A stretch of DNA of 64,000 nucleotides from Solanum dulcamara (Eukaryota; Streptophyta; Magnoliopsida; Solanales; Solanaceae). The position numbers and the translations under genes are program-made. This document shows, piece after piece, positions 46,436 to 59,658 of this stretch. Location of the stretch: contig NC_077242.1 of the NCBI RefSeq assembly GCF_947179165.1, positions 77,605,097 through 77,669,096 of the forward strand. The letters run 5' to 3'. Each line of letters opens with the position of its first letter. Positions within the stretch are counted from its first letter, which is position 1. The notes below the pieces were generated by a model. That model had not been told where the DNA came from. It did not search any database and saw nothing but the letters and a program-made list of their open reading frames with translations.

Positions 46436-49397
46436 CTCGACTTAGGTATATACTCTTCACTCGCTTTGTATATGTTATATGTATGTGAGGAAGGAATAAA
46501 CACTATTAATGAAAGGTTTCGAGTTCAAGCTCCTACATTGAAAATAAAATTCAAAGAACGAGTTTACAATGGCTAGCTTTTAGCATTAAATAATATTTTT
46601 CTGTTTTAATTTAGTTTGATTTGTCATAGAGTTTAAAAATATACTTAATAAAATTTCACAAGTGAGATCTGGTGAGGATAAATATATGCAGATCTTATCA
46701 TTATATCATAAATGTAGAGATATTATTTTCGAAAGACCAACGGCTCAAATACAACAAATCCGATATAAAGAAGAACGAGACAATGAAAAGCATATAGCAA
46801 ATAATAAGAAAACAATGCAAAAGTCTACCAGTGAGAAAAGTTAAAACAACAATAAATTATATGATAGTCGAAACACCATGAACAACATACTAAAATAGAT
46901 TATTAAAAATAAAATAATAGCCAATGATAAAATCGAAAGAAAAAAAATAAGAACTACAATAATACAATTAATATCATCGCAAACACCAACCATTTAAGCA
47001 ATACAACACAACACTACCTACTAAATTTCTACCCTAATACTAACCTTCTACCTTAATAAATAATGGCACAGAGTTTAAGAAAGAAAAAATTTGAAACTTG
47101 TGATCTAAAATAAATTTTGTGTGGCTATAAATCATTTCATTAAAAATAAAATAGATATTTTAATTGTTACTATAGAAATGTGTCAGTTTTTTTAGAACTG
47201 ACAAAAAAGGAAAGTAAATTATATAAATTAGGACATCGGGTGTAAATATTAGACATTTTGAGCGTATAAGAATTTCTTTTTATTAAAAATTACTCTTTTA
47301 TAATCGTCTTACCCACCGAATAATTAGATTAATTAAAGCTCCAATATATGTATCAAACGTTAAATAAAAAGCTAAAACTTCAATATGAATATTGTACATT
47401 AGATAAAAAATTCCATTATATGTATGTGATGAATGAATAAACCCTAGCTTTCCGCTCCTGCATTAAGATTGAAAACGAAAACTTGTCGTCAAAAAAAAGG
47501 CAATCAATCAAAAAAAAGAAAAAATATGAAGCGAGAGGTTTGGAGTTCAGCTAATAGTGTTGAAATTTTTATTATATTAGGATATTTTTTTCTTTAACGA
47601 CTTTATATAGCGAATAATAAAACTAATTGAAGTTTCAACATGAATATCGAATCTTAAATTGAAACTTCATTAAAAATTATTGAATATGTGATGATTTTTT
47701 TTTTAAAAAAAAAAAGGGAATAAACTAATATAGGCACTATGGATGGTCCAAATTAAATTTGGTGAATATGTTTTATAACTTTTTTGCGAGAATTTTCTTT
47801 AGGAAAGTACATCAAAAGTGTCTTCAATTGAGATACTATTTTTTTGGAAAAACAACAAAAAGTGCTTCAAACAAACATTTAGCTTTCTTTCTTTGTAAGG
47901 GTATTAGCATTTTTAATCCTTCAAATATTAATAAATTCGATTTTGATCCTTATAATTTTTTATTAAGCATATTTTGTGACAATTATGATGAAAGACGAGT
48001 TTATGAGGACAGTTCAAATAAGATTGACAGATTTCTAGACTGATAAGTTTTTGAAAGTGAGGTGCATATAAAATCTTATATGAATTTCATGTCAAAACGA
48101 CAGAAAAATATGAAAATCTTCATATGATACAATTAAAATTCATATGGTACGTGTGCTCTTAAGCCTCGATATGATATTAACTCAAAAGATAAATTCGTGA
48201 AATCTAAATCTGAAGCGAATAATAATGAAAATTTTCATCTATAGTATTTTGTCGCTGCCAAATGCCACATTTCAAATTTAGTTTTTTTCTTTTGTCAATG
48301 AAAAGCAAAGCAAATTGGGAGTACTAAGCCATATAGACAATCAAGATAAAGCATCTATTATAAAAAAAAATGATGAACCATTTGTTATTCAGTAATTGCT
48401 TATTTGACTAATTCAAATTTATACTATGTAAGTGTATAGGTCTATTATGAAGAATAAAGCGCTAAGAAAAGGATTTGAGATTTAAAGTTTATTGACAATT
48501 ATAACTAACTCAATTTAATGATATGATAATAACTAGTTTACAGTCAAATATTCATAAATATTTTGTAAATTTCTTAATATATATATACATGATTTCAGCA
48601 AAAGGAACTATGCGTTCACGTGAATCCATAATCATCATTGCAGATTCATTTTTAAATGCGCTCGATTTCTACCAAGGATATATTTCTCCATTTGTAAAGC
48701 TCAAACTTAATTTCCAATTGTGAGTGAAGAAATTCTAACTATTTCATATCACAACCTTGAATTACGTGCATCCTAATATTTGGATGAAAAAAATGTTCAC
48801 ATGTTTATGTAGCACATCACCTTCAACATACTTATTCAAAAACACAATTGTTTATTGATAAATTAAATCAATTTCAATGATTAAAAGTGTTTTTTAACAT
48901 TTGATACTTATCGACTACTTTAATCAACTAACTTAAATAAACTCATAGTTATGTCAAATTTATAAATAACAATGCTTCTCGTGTGACATGCTAGAGCATA
49001 TTTCAATATAAGTCAATAATAGTCCCTCCGATTCATCTCAATTTATGTGATAATGTTCGAATTTGGTGAGTCAAGCAAATTATTGAAGTATGTATTATCA
49101 TTTATGTGATGTGTTTGGCAAAAGTGGTTCCATTTGAAGCATCATTTTGATATTTATGATGTGTGTTTTCTGCTTTTGTGCCTATCATACTAAGAGCATA
49201 TGATTCCTTTTGTTGGTCATAAATATACTATGAGACATATAATTATATTTCAAGAGCGCGAATGCACTATTATAAAAAAATAAAAAAATAAAAAAACTAA
49301 AATGTCAGATTCAGTAAATTTAATTTTAAGATTTTTATTATTAACTTACTACACTTTTGGAATTATAAATTTAAAATTAAAGTCTTTTTATAATTTT
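46436..49397. other. Gene-free AT-rich spacer
   Basis: I recognised no gene. Long A/T runs and short open frames without domains dominate (for example 46662-46844 and 47759-48043). Repeat-derived DNA is likely but no family was identified. Confidence 0.5.
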
Positions 49398-49600
49398 AGT
49401 CTTCAAAGCTTTTGTTCGATGACGTTAGTTTTGTAAAATAAAAGCTAAATCTATTAAATTGATATCAATGTTTTAATAGTCAATGTTTTAATATTTATGA
49501 TTATTTTTCTTTCTTTACTAAAAGAAATTAAGAGAAGTGGATGAAAATAATAATTAAAAAAATCGTGATTCATAATAATTAAAAAAAAAATAGATGTGGA
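49398..49600 (+). pseudogene. 3'-flank relic of a lost member of the peptide cluster
   Basis: 'tcttcaaagcttttgttcgatg...gttttgtaaaataaaagcta' and then 'agaaattaagagaagt...atgaaaat...aatcgtgattcataat' parallel the 3' flank of the intact gene at about 51030-51260. No coding exon remains before it. It marks the position of a further ancestral copy. Confidence 0.65.
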
Positions 49601-49898
49601 GGTATAATTTTAAATTAGTCAAATAAGTAGGTATCGGATACTAAATGCTTCTTATAAAAAAAATTAATGTAATATTCTCCTTAGCTGCTTCTTGGGAAAT
49701 TTTTTTTAATGTAACATTGTTTTTAGCAAACAAATTTGATTATGTAAATCCAGATTAGTCAACATTACAAGAGCAACTTTAATGCTACCAAATTAAATAC
49801 AAATATTAAAATACAAAGTACAACACCATATATGCATAATCCACATATTGTAACTAATTAAGCATTAACACTTGAAAATTGCAATATTAATAATCTAT

Positions 49899-49911
<13 letters not shown>

Positions 49912-49943
<32 letters not shown>
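49912..49943 (+). promoter_or_regulatory. TATA box embedded in a (TA)14 microsatellite
   Basis: A 28-bp TA tract runs directly into 'aaaagaagcaccatca', about 55 bp before the ATG. The pseudogene copy has 'ctataagaagcaccatca' at the same place, so the TA tract sits exactly where the TATA element is. Confidence 0.6.
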
Positions 49944-49944
<1 letters not shown>

Positions 49945-49995
49945 AGCACCATCAGTTCATCAAATCACAAGACAATAAATTAGTCCAAAAACAAT

Positions 49996-51011
49996 ATGGC
50001 TAAAAAGAATGAAATTATTCCATTGATGACAATTATGATGATGCTAATTTTGATCTATAATTCAAAATTAGTATATTGTAAATTGGATGAAAATTGCTTT
50101 AAGGAGTGTATTAGAGGATGCCAAGGTCAAAAACCTGATTGTTATTTAGTTTGTGAAAAAATATGTCAAGATCTTGGTCAAATGAATTATTGCAATCTTG
50201 ATTGTTCAATTAACAAATGTACAAGTTTAATCAAAGGTATATTTTTTTCCCTAACTTCTTTTAGGAATTTTTCCACTTTGATTACATTTTTTTAGTATCG
50301 AAGATCTATCAAAAATAGGTCTTTATCCCGTACAAAGTTAAGTAGTCTACAAATATCTTAATTTTCTCAAACTTTATTTGTGAAATTACATAGATTAGGT
50401 TGGTATTGTTGTTTAGGATTTTGAGAGATCGATTGTATGATTTATTATAAATATTATTTGAGACATGTGCTTTTCACGCCATAAGATCGATTAAGAATAA
50501 ACTCAATGTTTAAAGTACGGTCGGGAGATCGATTTTATATTGTCGACTCGTTACAAATGTTTATTTAGCCATATGGTCCTTTCGTAGAATCAAATCTGCG
50601 TTGGAAAGTCTCACTTTTGGAGATAAAACGCTCACACCAATAAAAACTTTATTCTCGTATTTCGAATTCGAGATATCTGATTAAAGATGAAGGAGTATTT
50701 ACTACTCTGCCACAACCATTGATAGTTAAGATTATTATTTTTTAAAATTCTTTTGATTTTGAATAAATCTTTAAAAAATTTCAATATTTGAAAGAGGTCG
50801 ATCACATTATTATTTTTATAGGATATTTTTTTTCTATTCAGCTTGTAACGGATTGTATGAGGTCATTTCCATTTTGTCGTATTTTTTAAATTATTATTTA
50901 ATTTTCCTCCAAATTTACTACTAATATATTTATTTTACATATTTATTTACAGATGACAAACAATGGAAAGGTTGCATAAATTATTGTTCCAACAATTACT
51001 GCAAAAATTAG
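49996..51011 (+). CDS. Thionin-like secreted cysteine-rich peptide, copy 1
   Basis: Two exons, 49996-50236 and 50953-51011, split a Gly/Asp codon (G|AT) and encode 99 residues. The N-terminus is a signal peptide: a Lys start, then a Met/Ile/Leu-rich core ending near 'LVYC'. The mature part has CxxxC modules ('CFKEC', 'CYLVC', 'CNLDC', 'CINYC') and ends 'YCKN', with about 12-13 cysteines in all. Such peptides are annotated as thionin-like in Solanaceae. They are presumably extracellular and disulphide-bonded, with possible antimicrobial or signalling roles; none is demonstrated. The last 19 residues come from the second exon. The gene is the first intact member of a tandem cluster and has a TATA box inside a (TA)n tract. 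The class assignment rests on cysteine pattern and is less certain than the gene model. Confidence 0.8.
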
Positions 51012-52018
51012 AGCTTAAGAGGATATAGTCTTCAAAGCTTTGTTTTATGATTATAGTTTTGTAAAACAAAAGCTACTCTATGAAATTATTACCAGAATTT
51101 CAATAATATATGTTTTTCTTGACTCTATATTTAGATTAATATTTACAATTTATTTTCTTTTTTTCCAGAAGAAATTAAGAAAAGTTGAAGTGACATTTTG
51201 CAGTTAGAAGATATTATAAATGAAAATTTTAATTGAATCATGATTCTTTATAATGTTAAGTCATTTAAAATAGATGAAATTAAGAAAAGTTGATGAAAAA
51301 ATTAATTAAATTATGACTGTTATACTGTTAAATCATTACTCCATTGTGGGTAAACAGGAAACCCAACTCTATGAACTCAAAAATAAACTAGAGGAAAAAT
51401 TACTTGAGTGAATAGTTTTTAATAAATAATTATTGATGTTAGCTATACTTTTTATTTATTATCATCTATAACAATACATAACAATACTATGATAAATCTG
51501 TTATGTATTAAAAGTGAATTATGAATGCAATATAAATAGATTATAAGTGTTTTAAAATATATTATTCTTGTTTAATAAGAAACCGATACAATGTATTATA
51601 AGTATATTAAAGTGTGTGATAAATGTATTATCCATGAATAAAACTTGTATTATATGTGTTTTAATCATGAATCCTCCTCTTAATGCCTTACACCTCATAG
51701 TAGACTTACGAAGTGTAATTCTGAAGTAATTAAATAAGTGAGTACTCGAAATCAAATATTTCTTGAAAAAAGAATTAAATGTAATCTCCTCCTTAGCAAA
51801 TTAAATAAATCTAGATTAGTCAACCATGTTGGTAATATTGTCATAGCAACTTTAATGCTACCAAAGGGAAGTGCAGATATTAAAACACAAAGTACAACAC
51901 ATATATACATAATTCACATATTGTAACTAGTTAAAAATTACACTTGCAATATAAATAATCTATAAGAAGCACCATCAAATCATTAGCCCACAAAATAATA
52001 AAGTAGTCCAAAAAAAAT

Positions 52019-52260
52019 ATGGCTAAAAAGATTTAAATTATTCCATTGCTTACAACTATGGTGATGCTAATTATGAACTCTAATTCAAAATTAGTATATT
52101 GTATATTGGATAAATATTATTTTAAGGAGTGTATTAGAGGATGCCAAGGTCAAAAACCTGATTGTTAATTATTTAATTTGTTATAAAGTATGTGATGATC
52201 CTCCAATGAATTATTACAATCTTGGTTGTTGAATTCACAAATGTGCAAGTTTAATCAACG
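52019..52260 (+). pseudogene. Thionin-like peptide pseudogene, exon 1 only
   Basis: It aligns with exon 1 of copy 1 over its full length, including the 5' flank ('agaagcaccatca'). A stop occurs at codon 6, further stops and frame breaks follow, and several cysteine codons are lost (for example Cys to Tyr). The following intron is recognisable up to the 'tttactactaacatatttattttatg' stretch near 53150, where copy 1 has its second exon; here that exon is missing. It is non-functional. Confidence 0.88.
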
Positions 52261-53618
52261 GTATACATTTTTTTTTTCTACCTTCTTTTAAGGCTTTGTA
52301 TAAATGATTATTGATTATATAATCCATAACAAATATTTTTTCGTTATATGATAGGAACATATCTATATAGTATTAGATCTGTTCACACAAATTTTGTACC
52401 TTTGTCCTAACCTTGTGAGATCAATTTTTATGGTCGATTATAAATGCTATTTGAGTCATGTGATGCTTTTCACTCTCAAGATCTATTGATAAGAATAAAC
52501 ATGACTGTGGTTGGGAGATCGATTTTATGTCGATTCGTTACAAATGTTTGTTTAGCTCTTTTTGTAGGAGATCGATAAACAAAATATAAGAGATTTTTAT
52601 ATGGTTATTTTCTTCTCTTTTTTCTTTTAATTATTGATCTAATTTCTGGGACATTCATTTTGGGGTACTTCGATTAATTTGGATTTGAGTCATAAAGTTT
52701 CATTTTTGGGGGGTACAACGTTCTTGATTATCAAAGATGAGTCTCTTTTTCATGGTTCGAACCCGAAATTTCAAGTTAAGAATGAAAGAGTATTTATCAC
52801 TCTATCTCAACATTGATGGTTAGGATCGATCATTTTTTAAAACTTCTTTTGGATTTGAATGGATGTTAAAAAAAATTCAATATCTCTAGGATATCGATTT
52901 TATAGTCCGTTATAAATGTTCTTCAATTCATGTACATGGTGTTTTTCATAGGAAATCACAAAAATAAACTCAGCGGATCGATAAATAAAACATTGAAATA
53001 CTATCTTTATAGGATAATTTTTTTGTGTATTCAGTTATAAACTGGTCATATGATATTACTTCCTCTTTATCGTATGTTTTTATTATTATTATTATTATTA
53101 TTATTCAATTTTCCTCCGAGTTTACTACTAACATATTTATTTTATGCGGGTTTTTTTTTATATTCATGATTTGAATTCGAGAATCTCTACTTAAAGTGGA
53201 CCATTCACTCCTATTTTTAACTAATCTTCTCTTTAGTAAATAAATCAAATCATTTCAATATAGCTACATTTACTTTTTATCCAAATATATACTATATAAC
53301 AGATTTGTTGCTCTTACAAATATATCAACTTTTTAAATATATATCCTTTAATTTCCATGATATATATAAATAATAGATTTGATGCTCTTACAAATATGTC
53401 AACTGTCTAAATATATATCCTTTAATTTCCATAAATATGATATCTAACAAATATGTCAATTATTTTAAATATATTTAATTTTATTTCCATTTAAAAAGAT
53501 AATGGTAATATAATGCAAGATCAGCAACAACTATATAAGTCACATATAATGACTCAAATCTATATATTATAAGGCAAACAAAAACAAAAAGTGAGAACAA
53601 ATAAGTTAGCAAAAAAAT

Positions 53619-54710
53619 ATGGCAAATATTATTCCATTTATGAAATTAATGGTGATGCTAATTTTGATCTCTAATTCACAATTTGTATATTGTAAATTGG
53701 ATCAAAAATGTTTTAGGGACTGTATTAGGGCATGTTTCCAAAATCCCGGGTGTTATATATCATGTGCAAAAGAATGTCAGGTTTCTTCTGTCAATAATGT
53801 TTTTTCTCCAATGGATTATTGCAATCTTGGTTGTTCAATTGACAAGTGTGCAAGTTTAATTAAAGGTACATTCTTTTTTCACCTTTTTTTTGGCTTTGAA
53901 TAGATTTTTATGACCCGTTACGAATGTTTTTTTAGTTATGCTTATGATTTTTTTTTATTTTTACAAAAAATTGATAAGTAAAATATATGAGATCTTTATT
54001 CGATCATTTTTTGAATTTTCAATATTTAGGAAGATTATGATTTATGGGTAGTTATAAATGTTCTTTTGATTATATGATACGGGCAGATCTGTCGTATTAA
54101 GTATGAATTCACGTGAATTCAGTGTTCGAATTTTATATTTGTATTAAGAAATTCATGAATATTTAGCTTCAAATTCAATTGGTTGGTTTGATTAAAATAT
54201 ATTAATTTACTTGGTAAAATAATTTATAACGATTAGTAAATGACCCTCTTATTATTTTTCTTGCAATTAATGAACCTTTTAGACCACGATCAAAAGATTC
54301 TTTTTGAATAAATTGAAAAATCTTATGAGAAATCGTAGACTACGGTACGTTGTCCGTAAAGATAGTTTTGAAGGGTTATATTTGCACAATTTATAAGAAA
54401 ATTGGGACAAAATCTAATTATTGGACTAAAAAATGGAACGTTAATGTAAATCAACCCTTAATTTGATATTGTTGTAGAAATTCATAAACTTCAAATTTTA
54501 GATATGTCTATGAGTAAATGAGTCATTTTCTTCTATTCAAATCGTAACGGATCATATCTGTGAGATCATTTTTTTCCTTGGCTAATTGTATCTTGTCTTT
54601 CTTATTATTACTTTTTTCTTCCAAATTAGCTAACATATTTATTTTGTACAGATGACAAACAATGGAAAGGTTGCATGAAGGATTGTTTTGGCGATTATTG
54701 CAAAAATTAG
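53619..54710 (+). CDS. Thionin-like secreted cysteine-rich peptide, copy 3
   Basis: Two exons, 53619-53865 and 54652-54710, with the same intron position and phase as copy 1, encode 101 residues. The signal peptide has the core 'MKLMVMLILISNSQFVYC'. The cysteine modules 'CFRDC', 'CYISC', 'CNLGC' and 'CMKDC' and the end 'YCKN' match copy 1. The central loop is longer, with an insertion around 'VSSVNNVFSP', and the stretch before it is shorter. A 'ctatataag' TATA-like motif lies about 90 bp upstream (near 53530). It is the second intact member of the tandem cluster. A role in defence or in reproductive signalling is possible from family knowledge only. Confidence 0.8.
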
Positions 54711-55270
54711 AGCTTAGAAGATAAATAAGAATATTAATTAATTAATGTGATATCAATAATTAATGTTGTGAATGAAAAACTACTCATATGTCACCATTTT
54801 TATATAATAGATGTTTTTCTTGAATCTTTGTTAATTAATTAGAAGATAGTAGTATTTTCTAGTATTGTTTTCTCGTTTCGAACTCATAAAATTTAAATTA
54901 CAATTTTTTTTCTAATTAGTGAACCGAAAACCAAATCAAAACTAATTCTCTATTCCTAAGACTCAAAGTTGAAACCTTCAGTTGAAGAAAAGGAATCCCA
55001 TAGGCATAGAGTAGAAAGGGAGAAAAAAAGCCCAAAAGGTTCAATTGGCCGAAATAATTTTTTAGATCGCAAATTTATTGACATCAAATTTATAAAACGA
55101 ACTTAACTACCCGTCCAAAAAAAAAAGACAAACCGATAAATATATGATATATGATAGTTAGGATACAATATATGTATATTGACTACCAAGTAGTAACAAC
55201 AAATATTTTTGATCGAGCGGTCAAATATGTAACTTCCTTGTAAATAAACAAAAGTTAACAAATTTCACTC
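54711..55270. other. Spacer between the peptide cluster and the receptor kinase
   Basis: It contains the 3' flanks of the convergent peptide gene and receptor kinase gene. No other feature is recognised. Confidence 0.5.
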
Positions 55271-58200
55271 TTAAGGTTTTTTCTTTTTTGTCTCAAAGAA
55301 GAGGCCCTCTTTAATTTTGCCAAGTCTATTCACAACATCTTTCATATTTATCCTCTCTTCTTGTCTTTCTTTTGTACATTCCAAAGCCAACTCCATCATA
55401 CTAAATATGCAAATCTCATTTTCTCCTAAGAAAATATTTTCATCAACAATTGTCTTCAAAGAACTTGGAAATGATTCACTTACCCATTGCCTCAAGTTCA
55501 TGTTTTCATTGAAAAAATCATTTGTTGGTCTTCTTCTTGTCAATATCTCTATTAACATTATGCCGTAACTATAAACATCACCACTCGTGGACACTATTCC
55601 CTCCGAGCCATACTCTAAAAACACACAAAGGAAAAGCAAATTAATATGTTATAACGAGTTAAACATAGTGATAGTGTAAAAAGCTTCTCTATTATCAGTA
55701 CATATAAGTTAAGTCAGGTTGATTCTACCCTAGTCGATAAGGGGTGGAATTTTTCTTAGTTCAAGTGATTTATTGAGTGGGGCACCAATAGCACATGAAG
55801 GATAAGCACATGTTTCAGGGGACAATATAAAAGTGGATCCGATCTATTAAAAAAATAACTCTCAACACAAAATACTAAGCTAGAATTTATCAAGATCAAT
55901 AGGAAGCTAGGAATCTATTGACAGAGTTCATGCCACGACAATCTATATGGAAGGGCAGTTTAATTGATACAACCAATAATCTTTCTTGTCCTTCTACTTG
56001 AGGTTAAGGGGCAAAGAGAAGCCCTTTTGCTATTGAGAAAGCGAACGGTCAGCGCAAAGGTTCAAGACTTACCCGAGCGTTAGTGAAGCTAGATTCTCAT
56101 AGTGAAGTGCTTAGTAGCACCGAATTCACCTTAATTGACTAATATTCTATTTTTTAGATAGAAGAATGACCGAAAATATGCCATAGTAGGAAGAGTAGGT
56201 GTATGTAAAAATATATGATAAAAAATTAGTCAGAGAAGAATTGTTTACCTGGTGCAATGTAGCCAATAGTGCCCAATGTGTTAGTTTGTGCCATGGACTT
56301 GTTTTGAGCTAGAATCTTCGAAATGCCAAAATCACTAACATGTGCCACTATGTCACCATCTAATAAAACATTTTCAGGCTTCAAGTCACAATGGACTATA
56401 GGTGTATCATAACCATAGTGAAGATATTCCAATGCCACTGCAACATCAAGCATTATGTTAAGTCTTTGTAACATGTCTAAGACTTGATGTTCCTTACCAT
56501 ACAACCAATTTTCAAGGCTTCCATTTGGCATATACTCGAGAACGATGGCTCTAACGTATTGATTGGAACATGTAGTGATCACCTTGACAAGGTTTCTATG
56601 CTTGATGCTTCTCATCACTTGACATTCGGTATCAAACCTCTTGCATCCTTCCTCATTTTGCAGATTTAGAACCTTTATCGCGACCGTAGTTCCATTAGCT
56701 ATTATGCCCTTGTAAACAGAACCAGAACCTCCCGAACCAATCATGTTAGAGTCACTGAAACTATCTGTTGCTTGTTGAAGCTCCCGGTATGAGATCAACT
56801 GGTGTGTTGTCATTTCTGGTAACTCTTCATGGTCTTGAAGTTTCGTTCTTCTTGATCTTCGCTTAATCCAGACGAAAAGAACAACAAATATGAGGAAAAA
56901 TGATGCAATCACAGGAATGACAACAAGTAGCACATGTTTCCTAGACTTTGATCGTTTCGTTGCACTATTCGTAGCACATTGAGAAACTTCTGATAAAGGT
57001 TTTCCACATAAACCTCTATTTCCAACAAAAGATTGAGGAAAAGATTTTGCAAACACATCACTAGTAGGTATTTCACCTTCTAAATGGTTGTAGGAGAGAT
57101 TGATTTCTTTAAGGAACTGAAGTTTTTCTAAGGACTTTGGGATGTTTCCTGATAACTCATTTGAAGATAAATCCAAGAATTCCAAGCCTAACAAACTGCC
57201 AAATGATGACGGAATTGCACTCCGAAATGAGTTGTTTGACAGTGAAAGATAACTCAGGCTTACGAGGTTTCCAAATGTACTTGGAATCACACCGGAAAGT
57301 TGATTGCTTGAAAGATCTATACCTTCAATACCTTTCAATTTTCCAATGTCAACAGGAAGTTCCCCTTGTATCGAATTTCGTGTCAGGTTTAGAAAAATCA
57401 GGCTATCCATTTCCCATAGACTTGTAGGTAGGCTTGAGGTGAACTTATTGAAGCCAAATGAAAGCCTTTGCAGCCTAGTGAGTTTTCCAATGCAACTCGG
57501 AATAGCTCCAGAGAGCTCGTTTTCGTCTAGAAATGTGTCTCCCAAATTTACCAAGTCACATATTTCCTCTGGAATTGAACCTTGTAGCTTGTTTTTTCTT
57601 AGATAAAGCCTCTGAAGTTGCTTTAGCTCGCCAATCTCTGGTGGAATGGTTCCTGTCAATTGGTTATCGCTCAAGATTAGCGATAACATGCTGCTCATGT
57701 TGCCTACTCCTCTTGGAATTTGTCCATTGATCTGACCATTCTCTATGTTGAACATTTCTATAGTAGACGAAAGATTGCTAATTGAATCAGGCAAGACGCC
57801 ATTCAAGGGGTTATTAGCCAATATCAGAAATTGCAGCATCCTACAATCCACCAAAGAATTCAAGAATCCAAGCTCTTGTTGTCCTGGTTCATTTGTAAGC
57901 TGATTGGCACCAAGATTCAAGAACTCGAGCTGGCGTAGATTTCCCAAATTACTTGGCACTATGCCTGTGAAAAAGTTATAGGCCAACTCCAGCTCAATAA
58001 GGTTGGAAGAATTTGTTATGTACAATGGGATTTCTCCTTCAAGTTGATTATCTGGCAAGAAAATTCCTTTAAGGTTTGGAAGTTGAAGGCCAAGAGTGGT
58101 TGGAATTCGCCCTGAGAGATTGTTGTCAGTGAAAGCAATGTACTCCAAGGAAGATATGTTGAAGATAGATTCTGGTATTTCACCAGTTAGATCATTGAAA

Positions 58201-59246
58201 TCAAATCCCAACATCTTCAAGTTTGGTAAATTTCCCAATTCTTGAGGAATTTTACCACCTATATGGTTGTTCACACAACCAAGGGATTCCAAGGTGGAAA
58301 TATTAGTCACTGAAAGTGGAATTGTACCACTTATTTCATTTTGAGACACATAAAAACTTTCAAGCTTTGCTAAACAACCAATATTTCTTGGAATTTGACC
58401 TGTTAAATTGTTGTAAGACAGAACAAGAGTTCTTAACTCACTGAATTGGCATAGTCTTGAAGGAATCTCACCGATGATTCGATTATGACTAAGGTCTATA
58501 ACTTCAAGATTCATCAGACCCTTTGCTTCATTAACCAAGAATGAACCAGAAAGACTATTGTTAACCAAATACACAGCACGTAACGACGATATGCTGAAAA
58601 TTGATGCAGGAATTGAACCTGAAAGCTGATTATGTGACAAATCCAATTCTACAAGTTGGCTTAGATTTCCAATCTCAGTTGGAATTTTACCACTAAATCT
58701 GTTTCCATCTAACCTCAATCTCTTCAACTTAGTGATGTTACCAACAAAAGGATGAATAGTACCATTTAAAACATTTCCAGCAAGATTCAAGATTCTAAGT
58801 TGTGATGAATTGTACCTCAGATTCTTGAATAGACTTTGAGGAACAGTTCCTTCTAGCTGATTGTTGTGAACATCAATGACTTCCAAAAGAGGCAAATTTC
58901 CAAGTTCAAGAGGAAGAGTGTCATGAAAAATGTTGTTACTAAGATTAAGCATAGTAAGAAATGACAAGTTGGCTATTGATGGTGAAACTTTGCCTTCAAG
59001 ATTCATGTTTGGTAGAGTTAAAGCCATGACCCTTTGGTTTTGTGGACTACAAGTGACACCAAACCAAGAGCAAAATGAAGTATTTGTGGTCCAATTCTTG
59101 GAAAGGAAGGAAGAGTTATTTGTAATGAGTTGCTTAAAAGATAACAAAGCTTCCATGTCTGTCTCATTTGTGGAAGTTGCATATAGGGAAAAAATGGATT
59201 CTTGAAATATTAATAGAATAAGGAAAAGAACATAACTTTTCTCCAT
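55271..59246 (-). CDS. LRR receptor-like kinase, subfamily XII (EFR/XA21-like)
   Basis: Two exons (minus strand: 59246-56249 and 55614-55271) with a 634-bp intron encode 1113 residues. The start at 59246 is chosen because it gives a signal peptide ('YVLFLILLIFQESIFSLYA'); the open frame extends upstream only from a non-ATG codon. After an N-terminal cap with 'TSFCSWFGVTC' come about 20 or more plant extracellular LRRs with the LxGxIP signature. A transmembrane segment ('VLLVVIPVIASFFLIFVVLF') lies near residues 745-767. The kinase starts near 795 with 'IGSGGSGSVYKG', 'VAIKVL', non-RD 'HCDLKPENVLLD' and 'VSDFGIS'. The intron in the kinase domain just after 'GTIGYIAP' is typical of this subfamily. 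Relatives (EFR, FLS2, XA21) are plasma-membrane pattern-recognition receptors with non-RD kinases. The ligand cannot be predicted. The gene looks intact. Confidence 0.92.
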
Positions 59247-59655
59247 CTTTGTTTGCTTTGAGAAGGAAGATTTGTAGTCTTGACAGGATTTTTTCTGCAA
59301 GAAATCTGTAATTTGAATTGAGCAAAGATATACTATTCGAATTACAAGCAACAAACAAAAATAAGAAGAGGCTATTGTTAAAGGAGGCTAGTGTCTCTTT
59401 GGAAATAGTATACTTATTTCAATTTGTATAATAATCAAAACAATTTGCAATACTTGCTATGGTCTTTTTTCCAATGGGTATCTAGAAGATTTTGTGAGAT
59501 GTTCATGTTTGACCAAAGATTATAAACTCCTATTTAACTGTGAACATTAATCAGTCAAATGCATGAACCAAGCAAATATATCAAAATTCAAGATGGTAAA
59601 AATGGTGTAATAGTCAATACTACTGTACTCTTTACAAATTAAAATTTCCAATTCT
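59247..59655. other. Upstream region of the receptor kinase, up to the LTR
   Basis: AT-rich DNA upstream of the minus-strand receptor kinase, separating it from the copia LTR. Several W-box-like TTGAC/GTCAA motifs occur (for example near 59508, 59553 and 59613), which is common by chance. No TATA box can be assigned safely. Confidence 0.4.
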
Positions 59656-59658
59656 TGA

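Noticed and set aside
46662..46844. 60-codon Lys/Glu-rich open frame
   Set aside because: AT-rich spacer sequence with no recognised homology or gene-like context.
47759..48043. 94-codon open frame
   Set aside because: The composition is low-complexity and AT-rich, with no signal, domain or paralogue; treated as chance.
59247..59354. N-terminal extension of the receptor kinase frame
   Set aside because: It would begin at a TTG codon and put 36 residues before a clear signal peptide; the ATG at 59246 is preferred.
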